A stretch of DNA of 64,000 nucleotides from Streptomyces jumonjinensis (GTDB lineage: Bacteria; Actinomycetota; Actinomycetes; Streptomycetales; Streptomycetaceae), in assembly GCF_009600885.1 (NCBI RefSeq), contig NZ_VCLA01000155.1:1-64000 (forward strand), in the 5' to 3' direction. Made by a program: the position numbers and the translations under genes. How positions within the stretch are numbered: the first letter of the stretch is position 1; every line of letters starts with the position of its first letter. The notes under the pieces are model-generated. The model saw only the letters and a program-made list of their open reading frames with translations. It ran no database searches and was not told the DNA's origin. Positions 1-8,778 of this stretch are shown here, piece by piece.

Positions 1-294
1 ACCGGCGTACGGTCCGTGGGTCCGGGCACCGTGGTCTCCGCGGGCTGGAACGGCGCGTACGGCAACGAGGTCGTCGTCCAGCACAGCGACGGAAAGTACT
101 CGCAGTACGCCCATCTCTCCTCCCTCTCCGTCTCCGCGGGCCAGAGCGTGAGCGGCGGGCAGCAGATCGGACTCTCCGGTTCCACCGGCAATTCCACCGG
201 CCCGCATCTGCACTTCGAGATCCGCACCAGCCCGTCCTACGGCTCGGACGTCGACCCGGTGGAGTATCTGCGCCAGTACGGCGTCTCCCTCTGA
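1..294 (+). CDS. M23-family metallopeptidase (LytM domain), 3' end only
   Basis: C-terminal piece of a zinc peptidase that cuts peptidoglycan cross-bridges outside the cell. The frame is open at base 1, so the gene begins outside the window; a GTG at 16 is internal. The last 97 codons carry the family signatures: GNEVVVQHSDGKYSQYAHLS (the H of the YAHLS stretch) and GPHLHFEIR, whose HxH supplies a zinc ligand and a catalytic His. The C-terminal DPVEYLRQYG ending is typical of Streptomyces M23 proteins. A strong hairpin follows the stop. Substrate and N-terminal domains cannot be judged from this fragment. Confidence 0.93.
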   Translation, partial: TGVRSVGPGTVVSAGWNGAYGNEVVVQHSDGKYSQYAHLSSLSVSAGQSVSGGQQIGLSGSTGNSTGPHLHFEIRTSPSYGSDVDPVEYLRQYGVSL

Positions 295-311
295 GTCGAG
301 CGTCATGATCA

Positions 312-344
312 CCCGGACCCCTTCGTCCCGCGAGGGGGTCCGGG
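312..344 (+). terminator. Hairpin terminator after the M23 peptidase
   Basis: A perfect 10-bp inverted repeat, cccggacccc at 312-321 and ggggtccggg at 335-344, with a 13-nt loop, starts 18 bases after the peptidase stop. There is no T-run, which is usual for actinomycete terminators. Confidence 0.7.
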
Positions 345-447
345 CGTATTCCCTGGTGAGCGATATCGGCCGGTGGTAAAGATCACCCCGCGTCAACCCC
401 TCCCTACGGTCGCGTAGGTCACATCCATGAGGACAAGATGAGTTCTT

Positions 448-1239
448 GTGGCAGACGATTCGAGAACAGAAGCAATGGGCGGAATCGGGTCGTACGCGGC
501 GATCGGTGACAGCTTCACCGAGGGCGTCGGCGACCCGGGCCCGGGCGGAACCTTCGTCGGCTGGGCGGACCGGTTCGCGGCACTGCTCGCCGACCGGAGA
601 CCGGAGCACACCTTCCGGTACGCCAACCTCGCGGTACGCGGCCGGCTGCTCGACCAGATCGTCGAGGAGCAGGTCCCGAGGGCGAAGGAACTCGCCCCGG
701 ACCTGGTCACGTTCTGCGCCGGGGGCAATGACATCATCCGGCCGGGCAGCGACCCCGACGATGTGGCCGAGCGCTTCGAGCGCGCCGTCGCCGATCTCAC
801 CAACGCGGTCGGCACGGTGATGGTGACCACGGGATTCGACACCCGCGGCGTGCCGGTGCTCCGCCATCTGCGCGGCAAGGTCGCCATGTACACCGCACAC
901 GTACGGTCCATCGCCGACCGCTACGGCTGTCCGGTGCTCGACCTGTGGTCCCTGAGATCGGTTCAGGACCGACGGGCCTGGGACACCGACCGGCTCCATC
1001 TGTCCCCCGAGGGACACACCCGGGTCGCGCTGCGCGCCGCACAGGTGCTGGGTCTGGAGATCCCGGCCGACCCCGATCAGCCGTGGCCGCCGCTGCCGCC
1101 GCGCGGCACGCTGGAAGTGCGGCGCGACGACATCACCTGGGCGCGTGAGCATCTGGGGCCCTGGATCGGCCGCCGGCTGCGCGGTGAGAGCTCCGGAGAC
1201 CATGTCGAGGCGAAGCGGCCGGATCTGCTTCCGCTCTGA
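448..1239 (+). CDS. SGNH/GDSL-family hydrolase
   Basis: A 263-residue probable esterase or lipase of the SGNH fold. Block I is GDSFTEG near residue 20 (nucleophile Ser), block III is GGND near residue 92, and block V is DRLHLSPEGH near residue 190 (catalytic Asp and His). The block II Gly lies in the NLAVRGRLLDQ stretch. There is no signal peptide or membrane segment, so it is probably cytoplasmic. The GTG start at 448 gives the usual short N-terminus before block I. The gene stands alone: a terminator lies upstream, and it converges on the TetR gene. Substrate unknown. Confidence 0.88.
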   Translation: MADDSRTEAMGGIGSYAAIGDSFTEGVGDPGPGGTFVGWADRFAALLADRRPEHTFRYANLAVRGRLLDQIVEEQVPRAKELAPDLVTFCAGGNDIIRPGSDPDDVAERFERAVADLTNAVGTVMVTTGFDTRGVPVLRHLRGKVAMYTAHVRSIADRYGCPVLDLWSLRSVQDRRAWDTDRLHLSPEGHTRVALRAAQVLGLEIPADPDQPWPPLPPRGTLEVRRDDITWAREHLGPWIGRRLRGESSGDHVEAKRPDLLPL

Positions 1240-1338
1240 CCCGGGCCGGGGCGCCTCCCGGGGGACGGAGACCGGCCGGGCGGGAACCCGGACGACCGGG
1301 GTCCCCGTTCGGCCGGGGGAGCCGTCAAAGGGGGCGGG

Positions 1339-1959
1339 TCAGCGGAGGGCGGAGGTGAGGGCGTCGCGGTCGAGCCCGAGCTCGCGGGCGAGCGCCTCAT
1401 CGGTCCACGCCAGCATCGCCGTGCGGGAGAGCGACCCCGCGTACGACGTCATCTGCACGGCGAGCCCGTCGAGGAACGCGGTCAGCCGCCAGGCGGCCGA
1501 CGCCGGATCGTCGCACGAGAACTCGCCGTTGGCCGCGCCCTCGGCTATGACCTCGGTGAGCGCCGCTTTCCACTGCCGGTCGAGATCGCGGGCGACCTCC
1601 CGCAGCGCGGGCTCGCGCAGCGCCACCGCCCAGCCCTCGATCCAGAGCCGCCACCCCTTGGCCGTGCCGGTCGGGGCGTACCAGCGCACCGCCGCCCGCA
1701 GCCTGCGCAGCGCCGAGGTGCGCCGGCCCAGCAGCTTGCGCAGATGGGCCAGATCCCCGTCCGCGGCATGGTTGAAGGCCGCCGCGACGAGCTTCTCCTT
1801 CGTCGAGAAGTGGTACAGCACCAGGGCGTTGCTCACGCCGAGGGCCGCCGCCACATCGGCTATCCGCAGGGCCGCGACACCGCGCTTCTCGATCTGCTCG
1901 ACGGCGGCGCCGAGGAGTTCCTCACGCCGCTGCGCCACGGTCAACCGGACTCTTGCCAC
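1339..1959 (-). CDS. TetR-family transcriptional regulator
   Basis: A 206-residue one-component repressor. The N-terminal helix-turn-helix (residues about 10-55) contains IADVAAALGVSNALVLYHFS followed by TKEKL, the classic TetR recognition helix. The C-terminal helical ligand domain resembles BetI-like regulators (WRLWIEGWAVALREPALREV). The GTG start at 1959 is preceded by a GGGTGAG sequence. It lies 138 bp downstream of the dehydrogenase gene on the same strand. An imperfect TetR-type palindrome sits in the dehydrogenase promoter, so that gene is its likely target (inference). Confidence 0.9.
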   Translation of the reverse strand: MARVRLTVAQRREELLGAAVEQIEKRGVAALRIADVAAALGVSNALVLYHFSTKEKLVAAAFNHAADGDLAHLRKLLGRRTSALRRLRAAVRWYAPTGTAKGWRLWIEGWAVALREPALREVARDLDRQWKAALTEVIAEGAANGEFSCDDPASAAWRLTAFLDGLAVQMTSYAGSLSRTAMLAWTDEALARELGLDRDALTSALR

Positions 1960-2097
1960 GGGCTCACCCTACACAGCTGATCTTGGCGCGGGACACACCA
2001 CAGCGCCCGGCTCTTTCCCCGGGAACGGGCCGGGAGCGCCGGCCGCGGATTCCGCTTGTGGCCGTGCGGCGTCGGGGCGGACCGGTGCCGGCGGGCG

Positions 2098-3372
2098 TCA
2101 GCCGTACCAGCCGAAGCGTTCGACGATCACCGGTAGGCGCTCGGCGACGATGGCGTGGGCCGCCGCCCTGGGCGTGGTGCCATCGGCCTCGGCCCGTGCC
2201 AGCACCCTGCCGACCAGCTCACGCATCGACCGGCGGGTGTGGGCGAAGGCGTCGTCGGCGTTGGCCGTGATGTCCCCGAAGAGGGTCCACCACCACCAGG
2301 CGTTGGTGGCGGAGTTGACGACCACATCGGGCAGCACGGTCACTCCCCGGCGTGCGAGCAGCTCCTCCGCTTCCCGTAGCACCGGCATGTTCGCCGCCTC
2401 CACGATCCAACGCGCCCGCACCAGGGACTGGTTGTCGGTGTCGATGGTGTACGAGACGGCCGCCGGCACCAGCACCTCGGCGTCGGCCGACAGCCATGCG
2501 TCGCCCGGCAGTTCCCGGTCCCCTGGACCGAGCGCCGCGCGGTCGACCGTGCCGTACGCGTCCCGCGCGGACAGCAGCGCCTCGACGTCCAGGCCCGAGG
2601 GGTTGGCGATGGTGCCCTTGACATCGGCGACGGCGACGATCCGCAGACCCGCCCGGGAGAGGAACCGGGCGGTCGCCCCGCCCATCGTCCCCAGCCCCTG
2701 GAGGGAGACCCGGGTGCCGGCGTAGGGGACCTGGGCCCGGTCCAGGGCGACGAGCACCGATTCCGCGACGCCGCAGCCGCCGGCCAGCTCATCGAGTCCG
2801 ATGCCGTCGACCTCGACGGCGAAGGCGTCCGCGAGCCGCCGCCGGGCCGCGCTCTCGTCGTCCAGCAGCCGGTAGACGGCCTGGACGGACGAGACCAGTC
2901 CGGCTTCGGCCATGGCCCGGTCGACCGTGTCCTGGGTGAGGCCGAGGTCCTCCCCGGTGGTCCATATCGTCTCGATGTACGGGCGCATCGCGCGTAGATA
3001 GCGGACGAGAACCCCATAGGCGCGCGGGTCCCGCGGATCGCAGTCGATGCCTCCCTTCGCACCGCCGAGCGGGATGTACTTCCCGTCCGGGGCGTAGTGC
3101 AGGGCCTCTTTCATGGTCATGCCGCGGGCGAGCCCCGTCACCTCGTCCAGGGTGCAGCCCGCGCGCATCCGCAGACCTCCGCTGGAGACCCCGCGGACGA
3201 GCCGGTCGACGACCAGATGGCCCTGGCAGCCGGTGACATGGTCGGTCCAGGTCAGGGAGAGCAGCGGAGCGCTCCCATCCGGTGCGGGAGCCACCGGCCG
3301 GGAGCCGTCCGGCCGGGCCGGGACAGGGGCTCCGGCCTCGCACGGGGTCGGCTCGGCAGAGAGCTCGGGCAT
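2098..3372 (-). CDS. Glu/Leu/Phe/Val dehydrogenase family protein
   Basis: A 424-residue NAD(P)-dependent amino-acid dehydrogenase interconverting an amino acid and its 2-oxo acid. The dimerisation/substrate domain holds MTMKEALHYA and the glycine-rich LGGAKGGID with the catalytic Lys. The Rossmann domain holds LQGLGTMGGATARFL. The frame is open to 3642, but ATG 3372 was chosen because GGAGG lies 6 bases before it and the upstream residues look like translated promoter. It has a longer N-terminus than Streptomyces Vdh. Substrate choice between branched-chain and other amino acids cannot be read from the sequence. Probably controlled by the adjacent TetR. Confidence 0.88.
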   Translation of the reverse strand: MPELSAEPTPCEAGAPVPARPDGSRPVAPAPDGSAPLLSLTWTDHVTGCQGHLVVDRLVRGVSSGGLRMRAGCTLDEVTGLARGMTMKEALHYAPDGKYIPLGGAKGGIDCDPRDPRAYGVLVRYLRAMRPYIETIWTTGEDLGLTQDTVDRAMAEAGLVSSVQAVYRLLDDESAARRRLADAFAVEVDGIGLDELAGGCGVAESVLVALDRAQVPYAGTRVSLQGLGTMGGATARFLSRAGLRIVAVADVKGTIANPSGLDVEALLSARDAYGTVDRAALGPGDRELPGDAWLSADAEVLVPAAVSYTIDTDNQSLVRARWIVEAANMPVLREAEELLARRGVTVLPDVVVNSATNAWWWWTLFGDITANADDAFAHTRRSMRELVGRVLARAEADGTTPRAAAHAIVAERLPVIVERFGWYG

Positions 3373-3402
3373 GCTGCCTCCAGTTGCGGCGCAGAGGGAG
3401 TA

Positions 3403-3420
3403 ACTGAACCGTCGGTCAGT
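3403..3420. promoter_or_regulatory. TetR-type operator-like palindrome
   Basis: The sequence actgaaccgtcggtcagt is an imperfect inverted repeat with arms ACTGAACCG and CGGTCAGT, one base longer on the left. This resembles the common TetR-family operator core TGACCGnCGGTCA. It lies 31-48 bp upstream of the dehydrogenase start, where it could block transcription. Confidence 0.5.
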
Positions 3421-3634
3421 ATTCGGAGAGGTCGACTCCATTGTCAACATGATCGTCAGCAATGGTGGCCCGATGCAGGCCGGAGCCCGCCGGCGCACCC
3501 CGGCCGGACCCGGTCCCGGCCGTGCCCCGCCGTGATCCGCGCCGCCAGGAACACCGGGGCGGGGGTGCGCGTTGCCCTCATCGTGGGAACCCGGCGGGAT
3601 CGGAGCGGACCGCGACGGGCCTCCGGTGGCGGCG

Positions 3635-3674
3635 CCCGTCACCGGATGCGCGTCACCGGATGCCCGTCACCGGG
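3635..3674. repeat. 14-bp tandem repeat, three copies
   Basis: The unit cccgtcaccggatg is repeated almost perfectly at 3635-3648 and 3649-3662, with a partial third copy to 3674. It lies in the divergent promoter region between the dehydrogenase and metallo-hydrolase genes. Function unknown. Confidence 0.7.
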
Positions 3675-3777
3675 CGGCCGGATCTCCCACACGGCCGGTT
3701 CTCCCATGCGGCGGAATTCCAGCCTCCAACCGTGGCGGCCGTACACATAATGAGAAGACCCGACACCTGGAGGTGCC

Positions 3778-5025
3778 GTGACCGGCGCTGGCTTCCCCCA
3801 CCCGCTGAGATCCCGGCTGCGCTCGCTGAGACCCCCGGCGTTCGGCGCCGACCCCGCCGGCGCCCGGCTCCAGCGGATCAGGAGCTCGCCGAATTTCGTG
3901 AACGGGACCTTCCAGAACCCGGTGGGGGCCAGGACCAGACCGTCCGGAGCGTCCATGCTGGAGTTCGCCAGGATCTACTTCCGCAAGGAGGCCAGGGCCC
4001 GGCGCACGCCCATGGGACGGGTGCCGCTCCATCCCGGCACCCTCACCGATCTGGCCCAGCCCCCCGCATCGGGCCTCCGCCTCACCTGGATGGGCCACTC
4101 CAGCGTGCTCGCCGAGATCGACGGGCGGCGCATCCTGTTCGACCCGGTCTGGGGCGAGCGGTGCTCCCCCTTCTCCTTCGCCGGCCCCCGACGACTCCAC
4201 CCCGTACCGGCGCCGCTCGCCGCTCTCGGCCCCGTCGACGTCGTGGTGATCTCCCACGACCATTACGATCACCTCGATCTGCCCACCGTCAGAGCGCTCG
4301 CCGCCACCGGCACGGTCTTCGCGGTCCCGCTCGGCGTCGGCGCGCATCTCGAACGCTGGGGCGTCTCCCCCGCCCGGCTGCGCGAACTCGACTGGAACGA
4401 GACGACGGAGGTCTCCGGCCTCACGCTCACCGCCACCCCCGCCCGGCACTTCTGCGGACGCGGCCTGCGCAACCAGCAGCACGCCCTGTGGGCCTCCTGG
4501 GCGGTCGCGGGCCCCGTGCACCGGATCTATCACAGCGGGGACACCGGATACTTCCCCGGCTTCCGGGACATCGGCGCACAGCACGGCCCCTTCGACGCCA
4601 CCATGATCCAGATCGGTGCCTACAGCGAGTACTGGCCCGATATCCATATGACGCCCGCCGAGGGCATGCGCGCCCATCTCGACCTCCAGGGCCCGGAGCC
4701 CTCCGGGGTGATGCTGCCCATCCACTGGGGGACCTTCAACCTCGCGCCGCACCCCTGGTCCGAGCCCGCCGAGGGCACGGTCACGGCCGCGGCCGACACG
4801 GGCGCGCGGATCGCGCTGCCCAGGCCCGGCGAGCCCTTCGAGCCGACCTCGGCGACCCTCCCGGCCGAGCCCTGGTGGCGTGCGGTCGCCGCCCCCGGCC
4901 GGCGCACCGGGGACGACGACCGCGCGGACGCGCTCACCCGGTCCCCGGGCGCCGGCGTGCCCTCCGCCGGAGGCGGCGGCAAGGGGGAGAGCACCGGCAG
5001 CCCCGAGGTGGCGCCCACCGCCTGA
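3778..5025 (+). CDS. MBL-fold metallo-hydrolase, NAPE-PLD/UlaG-like
   Basis: A 415-residue metallo-beta-lactamase-fold enzyme. The metal motif SHDHYDHLD (HxHxDH) is near residue 160; further ligands are ARHFCGRG (His), HSGDTGYF (Asp) and LPIHWGTF (His). The WMGHSSVLAEIDGRRILFDP start and the overall layout match the N-acyl-phosphatidylethanolamine phospholipase D-like branch, which suggests a phosphodiester or lipid substrate, but this is not certain. GTG 3778 follows GGAGGT by 5 bases. The last 45 residues (after PAEPWWRAV) are low-complexity Gly/Pro/Ser. A strong hairpin terminator follows. Confidence 0.88.
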   Translation: MTGAGFPHPLRSRLRSLRPPAFGADPAGARLQRIRSSPNFVNGTFQNPVGARTRPSGASMLEFARIYFRKEARARRTPMGRVPLHPGTLTDLAQPPASGLRLTWMGHSSVLAEIDGRRILFDPVWGERCSPFSFAGPRRLHPVPAPLAALGPVDVVVISHDHYDHLDLPTVRALAATGTVFAVPLGVGAHLERWGVSPARLRELDWNETTEVSGLTLTATPARHFCGRGLRNQQHALWASWAVAGPVHRIYHSGDTGYFPGFRDIGAQHGPFDATMIQIGAYSEYWPDIHMTPAEGMRAHLDLQGPEPSGVMLPIHWGTFNLAPHPWSEPAEGTVTAAADTGARIALPRPGEPFEPTSATLPAEPWWRAVAAPGRRTGDDDRADALTRSPGAGVPSAGGGGKGESTGSPEVAPTA

Positions 5026-5050
5026 TCCCGTCCCCCCCCGTGTCCACCGT

Positions 5051-5079
5051 GCGGCCCCCGCCCATCCGGCGGGGGCCGC
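5051..5079 (+). terminator. Hairpin terminator after the metallo-hydrolase
   Basis: A perfect 10-bp stem, gcggcccccg at 5051-5060 and cgggggccgc at 5070-5079, with a 9-nt loop, begins 26 bp after the stop codon. Confidence 0.75.
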
Positions 5080-5081
5080 GT

Positions 5082-5165
5082 CGCGTCCCGGGCGGACCCG
5101 CGTCCCGGGCGGACCCGCGTCCCGAGCGAACCCGCGTCCCGAGCGAACCCCCGTCCCGGGCCGAG
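5082..5165. repeat. 17-bp tandem repeat, four copies plus a partial
   Basis: The unit cgcgtcccgggcggacc occurs at 5082-5098 and 5099-5115. Variant copies cgcgtcccgagcgaacc lie at 5116-5132 and 5133-5149, and a partial copy runs to 5165. The repeat sits between the metallo-hydrolase terminator and a second hairpin, ahead of the conservon. Confidence 0.8.
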
Positions 5166-5182
5166 ATCAACTCGGGTTTTTT
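5161..5182 (+). terminator. Short stem with T-run (intrinsic-type terminator)
   Basis: A ccgag/ctcgg stem (5161-5165 and 5171-5175, loop of 5) is followed by G and six Ts at 5177-5182. T-runs are rare in this genome, so it stands out. It would insulate the conservon from upstream transcription. Confidence 0.5.
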
Positions 5183-5412
5183 CGTACCGGAGTACGGGTC
5201 CTCATACCAGAGCGGGATGAATAGCGGGGAACTTTGTCAACTACTCATCACTCACCCTCGTTGGACGACTACCGTGTGTGGCCAGTGATCAACGGTGGGC
5301 TCATCTCGCCCGAGCCGGAACACCGTTGTCCCCGCCGGACCCTCGCACTCAGCAACGCCGCATCCCCCGCAGTACCCCGAACCCCGGGACCCCCCACGCA
5401 CCAAGGACGCCG

Positions 5413-7232
5413 ATGTCTCCATTACGCGCACCCGCCACGCGGCCGGACCACCGTGGAGGCGGGCGCCACGGCCGGTCAGGCACCCACCCCGCCCCGGTGG
5501 GCAGACCGCGTCCCCCGCTCCCCTCACCGGAAAGCCGCATCCGCCCACGTCTGCTCCGCACAGCGGTGCTGCCCACCCTCGTCGCCGCCCTGAGCGGCGC
5601 GACCGCCGTCACCTTCACCGTCCACAGCACAGCGCCCCAGCCGACCGCCGCCCTGTGGACCGTGCTCACCGCCACCGCGGCGCTCGCCATGGCCGCCGTC
5701 GCCGCCGCGGCCCTCGGCGCGGACCGGATGGCAGCGTCCCTGCTGCACCGCTGCACCGCGCTGCGCCGGTCCACCGAACGCCGTCAGTCCGATCTGCTCA
5801 CCGTGGTCGACCAGCTGCGGCGCGGCGAGGGGCCGTCCCCCGCCGCCGCCCACCGGCCCGCGCCCCCGGACGGGGACGAACTGGACCAGCTGGCCGAGGA
5901 CCTCGGCCGGGCGCACGAGACCGCGGTGGCCGCCGTGGTCCAGGCGTCCCAGCTCTCCAGCAGCGTCGGCAACGAACAGAAGCTGGAGGTCTTCGTCAAT
6001 CTGGCCCGGCGGCTCCAGTCACTGGTCCAGCGCGAGATCCAGCTGCTGGACGAGCTGGAGAACGAGGTCGAGGACCCGGAGCTGCTCAAACGCCTCTTCC
6101 ACGTCGACCATCTCGCCACCCGGATCCGCCGCCACGCGGAGAATCTCGCCGTCCTCGGCGGCGCCATCTCCCGCCGCCAGTGGTCCAACCCGGTCACCAT
6201 GACCGAGGTGCTCCGCTCCGCCATCGCCGAGGTCGAGCAGTACCCCAGGGTCAAACTGGTGCCGCCCATCGACGGCACCCTGCGCGGTCACGCCGTCGCC
6301 GATGTGATCCATCTGCTGGCCGAACTGGTGGAGAACGCCACCGTGTTCTCCGCACCCCACACCCAGGTGCTGCTCCGGGCCCAGCACGTCACGGCCGGAA
6401 TCGCCGTCGAGGTCGAGGACCGCGGGCTCGGCATGCACCTGGACGAGAGAACCGTATGAACGCCCTGCTCGCCGACCCCGACCAGGTCAATGTCGCACGG
6501 CTGCTCCAGGACGGGCGGATCGGCCTCTTCGTGGTCTCCGCGCTGGCCCGCAGACACGGCATCGCGGTACGTCTCCAGTCGAACATCTACGGCGGCGTCC
6601 AGGCCGTGCTGGTCCTGCCGCAGTGCCTTCTCGGCGCCGGTTCGGGAGGGCTCCAGCACGCCGGCCCCGCCCCCGTCGCCGGGATGGTACGCCGTCTCGA
6701 CCAGCCCGCCGTGCCCGTCGTGCCCGCACCGGCCGCCGGGATCCCCCGGCAGTCGCCCGCCGTACCGCCCCCGCAGCACTCCCGCCCGCTCCCGCCCCCG
6801 CCGGACCGGCGCTCCTCCCCGGCGCACAGCACCCCCCGGAGCCTCGCCCCGCTGCCCGTACGCGCCGAGCACGTCGACCGTCCCAACCCGGCCGACGCCC
6901 GCCCCGGCGCGGGCCACCGCGCCCGGACGCGGAACCCGGCGGCGCCCGAGCGCCCCAGCCTGCCCGTGGTCCCCATCGGGCTGGTGCGCCCCGACGCCGG
7001 CGCGGACCGCCCGCAACTCCCCAGACGGCGCAGCCAGGAACACATAGTCCCGCAGCTGAGGAGGGGCCCCGCGCCCCGCAGGGACGATGACCACGCCGTC
7101 CACGACCCGGGTCTGATGGCCGCGTTCCGGCGGGGCATCCAGCTCGCCGAGGCGCCGGCGCACTCCTCCCCGGCGGTCGCCGCCGCCCCCCACCCCCGAC
7201 CGCAGCGCCACGACAACCCTTCCAAGGAGTAG
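5413..7232 (+). pseudogene. Conservon sensor histidine kinase CvnA, split by a frameshift near 6453
   Basis: First gene of the conservon: a membrane sensor-kinase-like ATPase. ATG 5413 has AAGGA 6 bases upstream. Residues about 50-105 hold two hydrophobic segments, then a helical HAMP-like/dimerisation region, then HATPase boxes (ELVENATVFS N box, DRGLGM G1). The frame stops at TGA 6457-6459, but the next frame continues the same protein: MNALLADPDQVNVARLLQDG, GLFVVSALARRHGIAV, then a Pro-rich tail to 7232. Compared with normal CvnA (..RTRMNALL..), one base is missing between acc and gt. The stop overlaps an ATG (6456-6459, ATGA), so coupled translation of two halves is possible. Real mutation and assembly error cannot be told apart here. 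Confidence 0.8.
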
Positions 7233-7239
7233 ATGCACC

Positions 7240-7674
7240 ATGGCGAGCGACGCGCCGAACGGCCGACTCCCGGACCTCGACTGGCTGCTCAGCGGTCTGG
7301 TCCAGCGAGTGCCGTACACCCGCAGTGCGGTACTGCTCTCCTCCGACGGCCTGGTGAAATCCCTCCACGGGATGGAACCCGACAGCGCCGACCATATGGC
7401 CGCGCTCGCCTCCGGCCTCTACTCCCTGGGCCGCAGCGCCGGAGCCCGGTTCGGCGACGGGGGAGAGGTACGCCAGGTGGTGGTGGAACTCGACTCCACC
7501 CTGCTCTTCGTCTCGACCGCGGGCTCCGGCACCTGCCTGGCCGTGCTCGCGGGCGGCGAGGCGGACGCCGCCGTCCTCGGCTATGAGATGGCGATGCTGG
7601 TCAAAAGCGTACGGCCCTATCTCACCACCCCGGCCAGAGCACAGACCGGGACGCCGAGCGTTGCGGGTCACTGA
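7240..7674 (+). CDS. Conservon roadblock/LC7 protein CvnB
   Basis: A 144-residue cytosolic protein of the roadblock/LC7 fold, the type that pairs with small GTPases. It opens with LDWLLSGLVQRVPYTRSAVLLSSDGL and has the AALASGLYSLGRSAG helix and a VVELDSTLLFVSTAGSGTCLAVL sheet-rich core. An AAGGAG inside the end of cvnA precedes ATG 7240. In conservons CvnB is thought to work as a GTPase-activating partner of CvnD; that role is family knowledge, not seen here. Confidence 0.92.
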   Translation: MASDAPNGRLPDLDWLLSGLVQRVPYTRSAVLLSSDGLVKSLHGMEPDSADHMAALASGLYSLGRSAGARFGDGGEVRQVVVELDSTLLFVSTAGSGTCLAVLAGGEADAAVLGYEMAMLVKSVRPYLTTPARAQTGTPSVAGH

Positions 7675-7676
7675 CG

Positions 7677-8048
7677 GTGCCGGCCCCCCAGGACGGGCCG
7701 CTGCTCGACGACGCGGCGGGCCGGCTCGTCCGGCCGTACACGGTGAGCGGCGGCCGTACCCGCCCCACCGCCGCACTGGATCTGCTCTCCCTGGTGATGG
7801 CCACCGGGACCGCGCCCGAGGAGACCCTCGGACCCGAGCACGCACTCGCTCTGAGCCTCTGCGGCGGCCCGATCTCGGTCGCCGAGATCGCGGCTCATCT
7901 GGGACTCCCCGCGGCCGTCGCCAAAGTGCTGCTCTCCGACCTCGTGGACTGCGGGGCGATCACCACCCGGGCGCCCCGCGGCCATGACACACCGACCGAC
8001 CGTTCTTTGCTGGAGGCAGTGCTCGATGGCCTACGACGACGGCTCTGA
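7677..8048 (+). CDS. Conservon DUF742 protein CvnC
   Basis: A 123-residue protein whose signature RLVRPYTVSGGRTRPT near residue 17 is the DUF742 start. It is followed by a winged-helix-like stretch (ISVAEIAAHLGLPAAVAKVLLSDLVDCGAI) and ends LLEAVLDGLRRRL. GTG 7677 lies 2 bases after the cvnB stop, and its 3' end overlaps the cvnD start by 23 bp, so the genes are co-transcribed. It may act as an adaptor in the membrane complex (family inference). Confidence 0.92.
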   Translation: MPAPQDGPLLDDAAGRLVRPYTVSGGRTRPTAALDLLSLVMATGTAPEETLGPEHALALSLCGGPISVAEIAAHLGLPAAVAKVLLSDLVDCGAITTRAPRGHDTPTDRSLLEAVLDGLRRRL

Positions 8049-8778
8049 AGTCGACAGCTCTGACGTCGGCCGCTCCCAGGCCGACCACGCCCGTTCCCCC
8101 GCCGGCCGTTCGGAGGCGCCCTCCCCGGACGGCCGCCGCCCCGCGGCCGACCGTTCCCACGACGCCGCGGCGTCCGGCGGCGCCGACGCGGGCGACGGTT
8201 TCCCCACCGCCCTGAAGATCCTGGTCGCGGGAGGCTTCGGGGTGGGCAAGACCACCTTCGTGGGCGCGGTCAGCGAGATCGAGCCGCTGAGCACGGAGGA
8301 GCTGCTGACCCAGGTCAGCATGGCCACGGACCATCTGGACGGAGTCGAGTCCAAGACCACGACCACCGTCGCCATGGACTTCGGCCGGATCACCCTCGAC
8401 GAGCGCCATGTGCTCTATCTCTTCGGGACCCCCGGCCAGGAGCGCTTCTGGTTCATGTGGGACGAGCTGTCCCGGGGCGCGCTCGGCGCGATCGTCCTCG
8501 CCGACACCCGCCGCCTCCAGGACTCGTTCTCCGCCGTCGACTTCTTCGAGGGCCGCGACATGGGATTCGTCGTGGCCGTCAACGAATTCGACGGCGCCTA
8601 CCGCTACACACCGGACGAGGTGCGGGCCGCGCTCGACCTCACACCCCATGTGCCGGTGGTGATGTGCGACGCGCGGATCGCCAGTTCGAGCATCGGGACG
8701 CTGGTCACGCTGGTCCAGCATCTGCTGAACACCGCCGCGGCGCCGTCCCCGGCACCGAGCTACGGAGCACCGACATGA
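8026..8778 (+). CDS. Conservon small GTPase CvnD
   Basis: A 250-residue Ras-like ATP/GTP-binding protein. The first 60 residues are a Ser/Asp/Pro-rich tail. The G domain then shows GGFGVGKTTFVG (P-loop), TVAMDFGRI (switch region), FGTPGQERF (G3; a His or Gln-like switch) and NEFD (G4). ATG 8026 was chosen for GGAGG 9 bases upstream. Its stop overlaps the next ATG (ATGA at 8775-8778). Expected to cycle with CvnB at the membrane next to the kinase. Confidence 0.93.
   Translation: MAYDDGSEVDSSDVGRSQADHARSPAGRSEAPSPDGRRPAADRSHDAAASGGADAGDGFPTALKILVAGGFGVGKTTFVGAVSEIEPLSTEELLTQVSMATDHLDGVESKTTTTVAMDFGRITLDERHVLYLFGTPGQERFWFMWDELSRGALGAIVLADTRRLQDSFSAVDFFEGRDMGFVVAVNEFDGAYRYTPDEVRAALDLTPHVPVVMCDARIASSSIGTLVTLVQHLLNTAAAPSPAPSYGAPT

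Noticed and set aside
1145..2725. 526-residue plus-strand open frame
   Set aside because: Antisense to the TetR and dehydrogenase genes, Ser/Arg/Thr-rich with no family features; a high-GC shadow.
5295..6455. First part of the 645-residue frame that carries the kinase C-terminus
   Set aside because: Only the part after 6456 encodes kinase sequence; the earlier part is Arg/Pro-rich shadow of the true frame.
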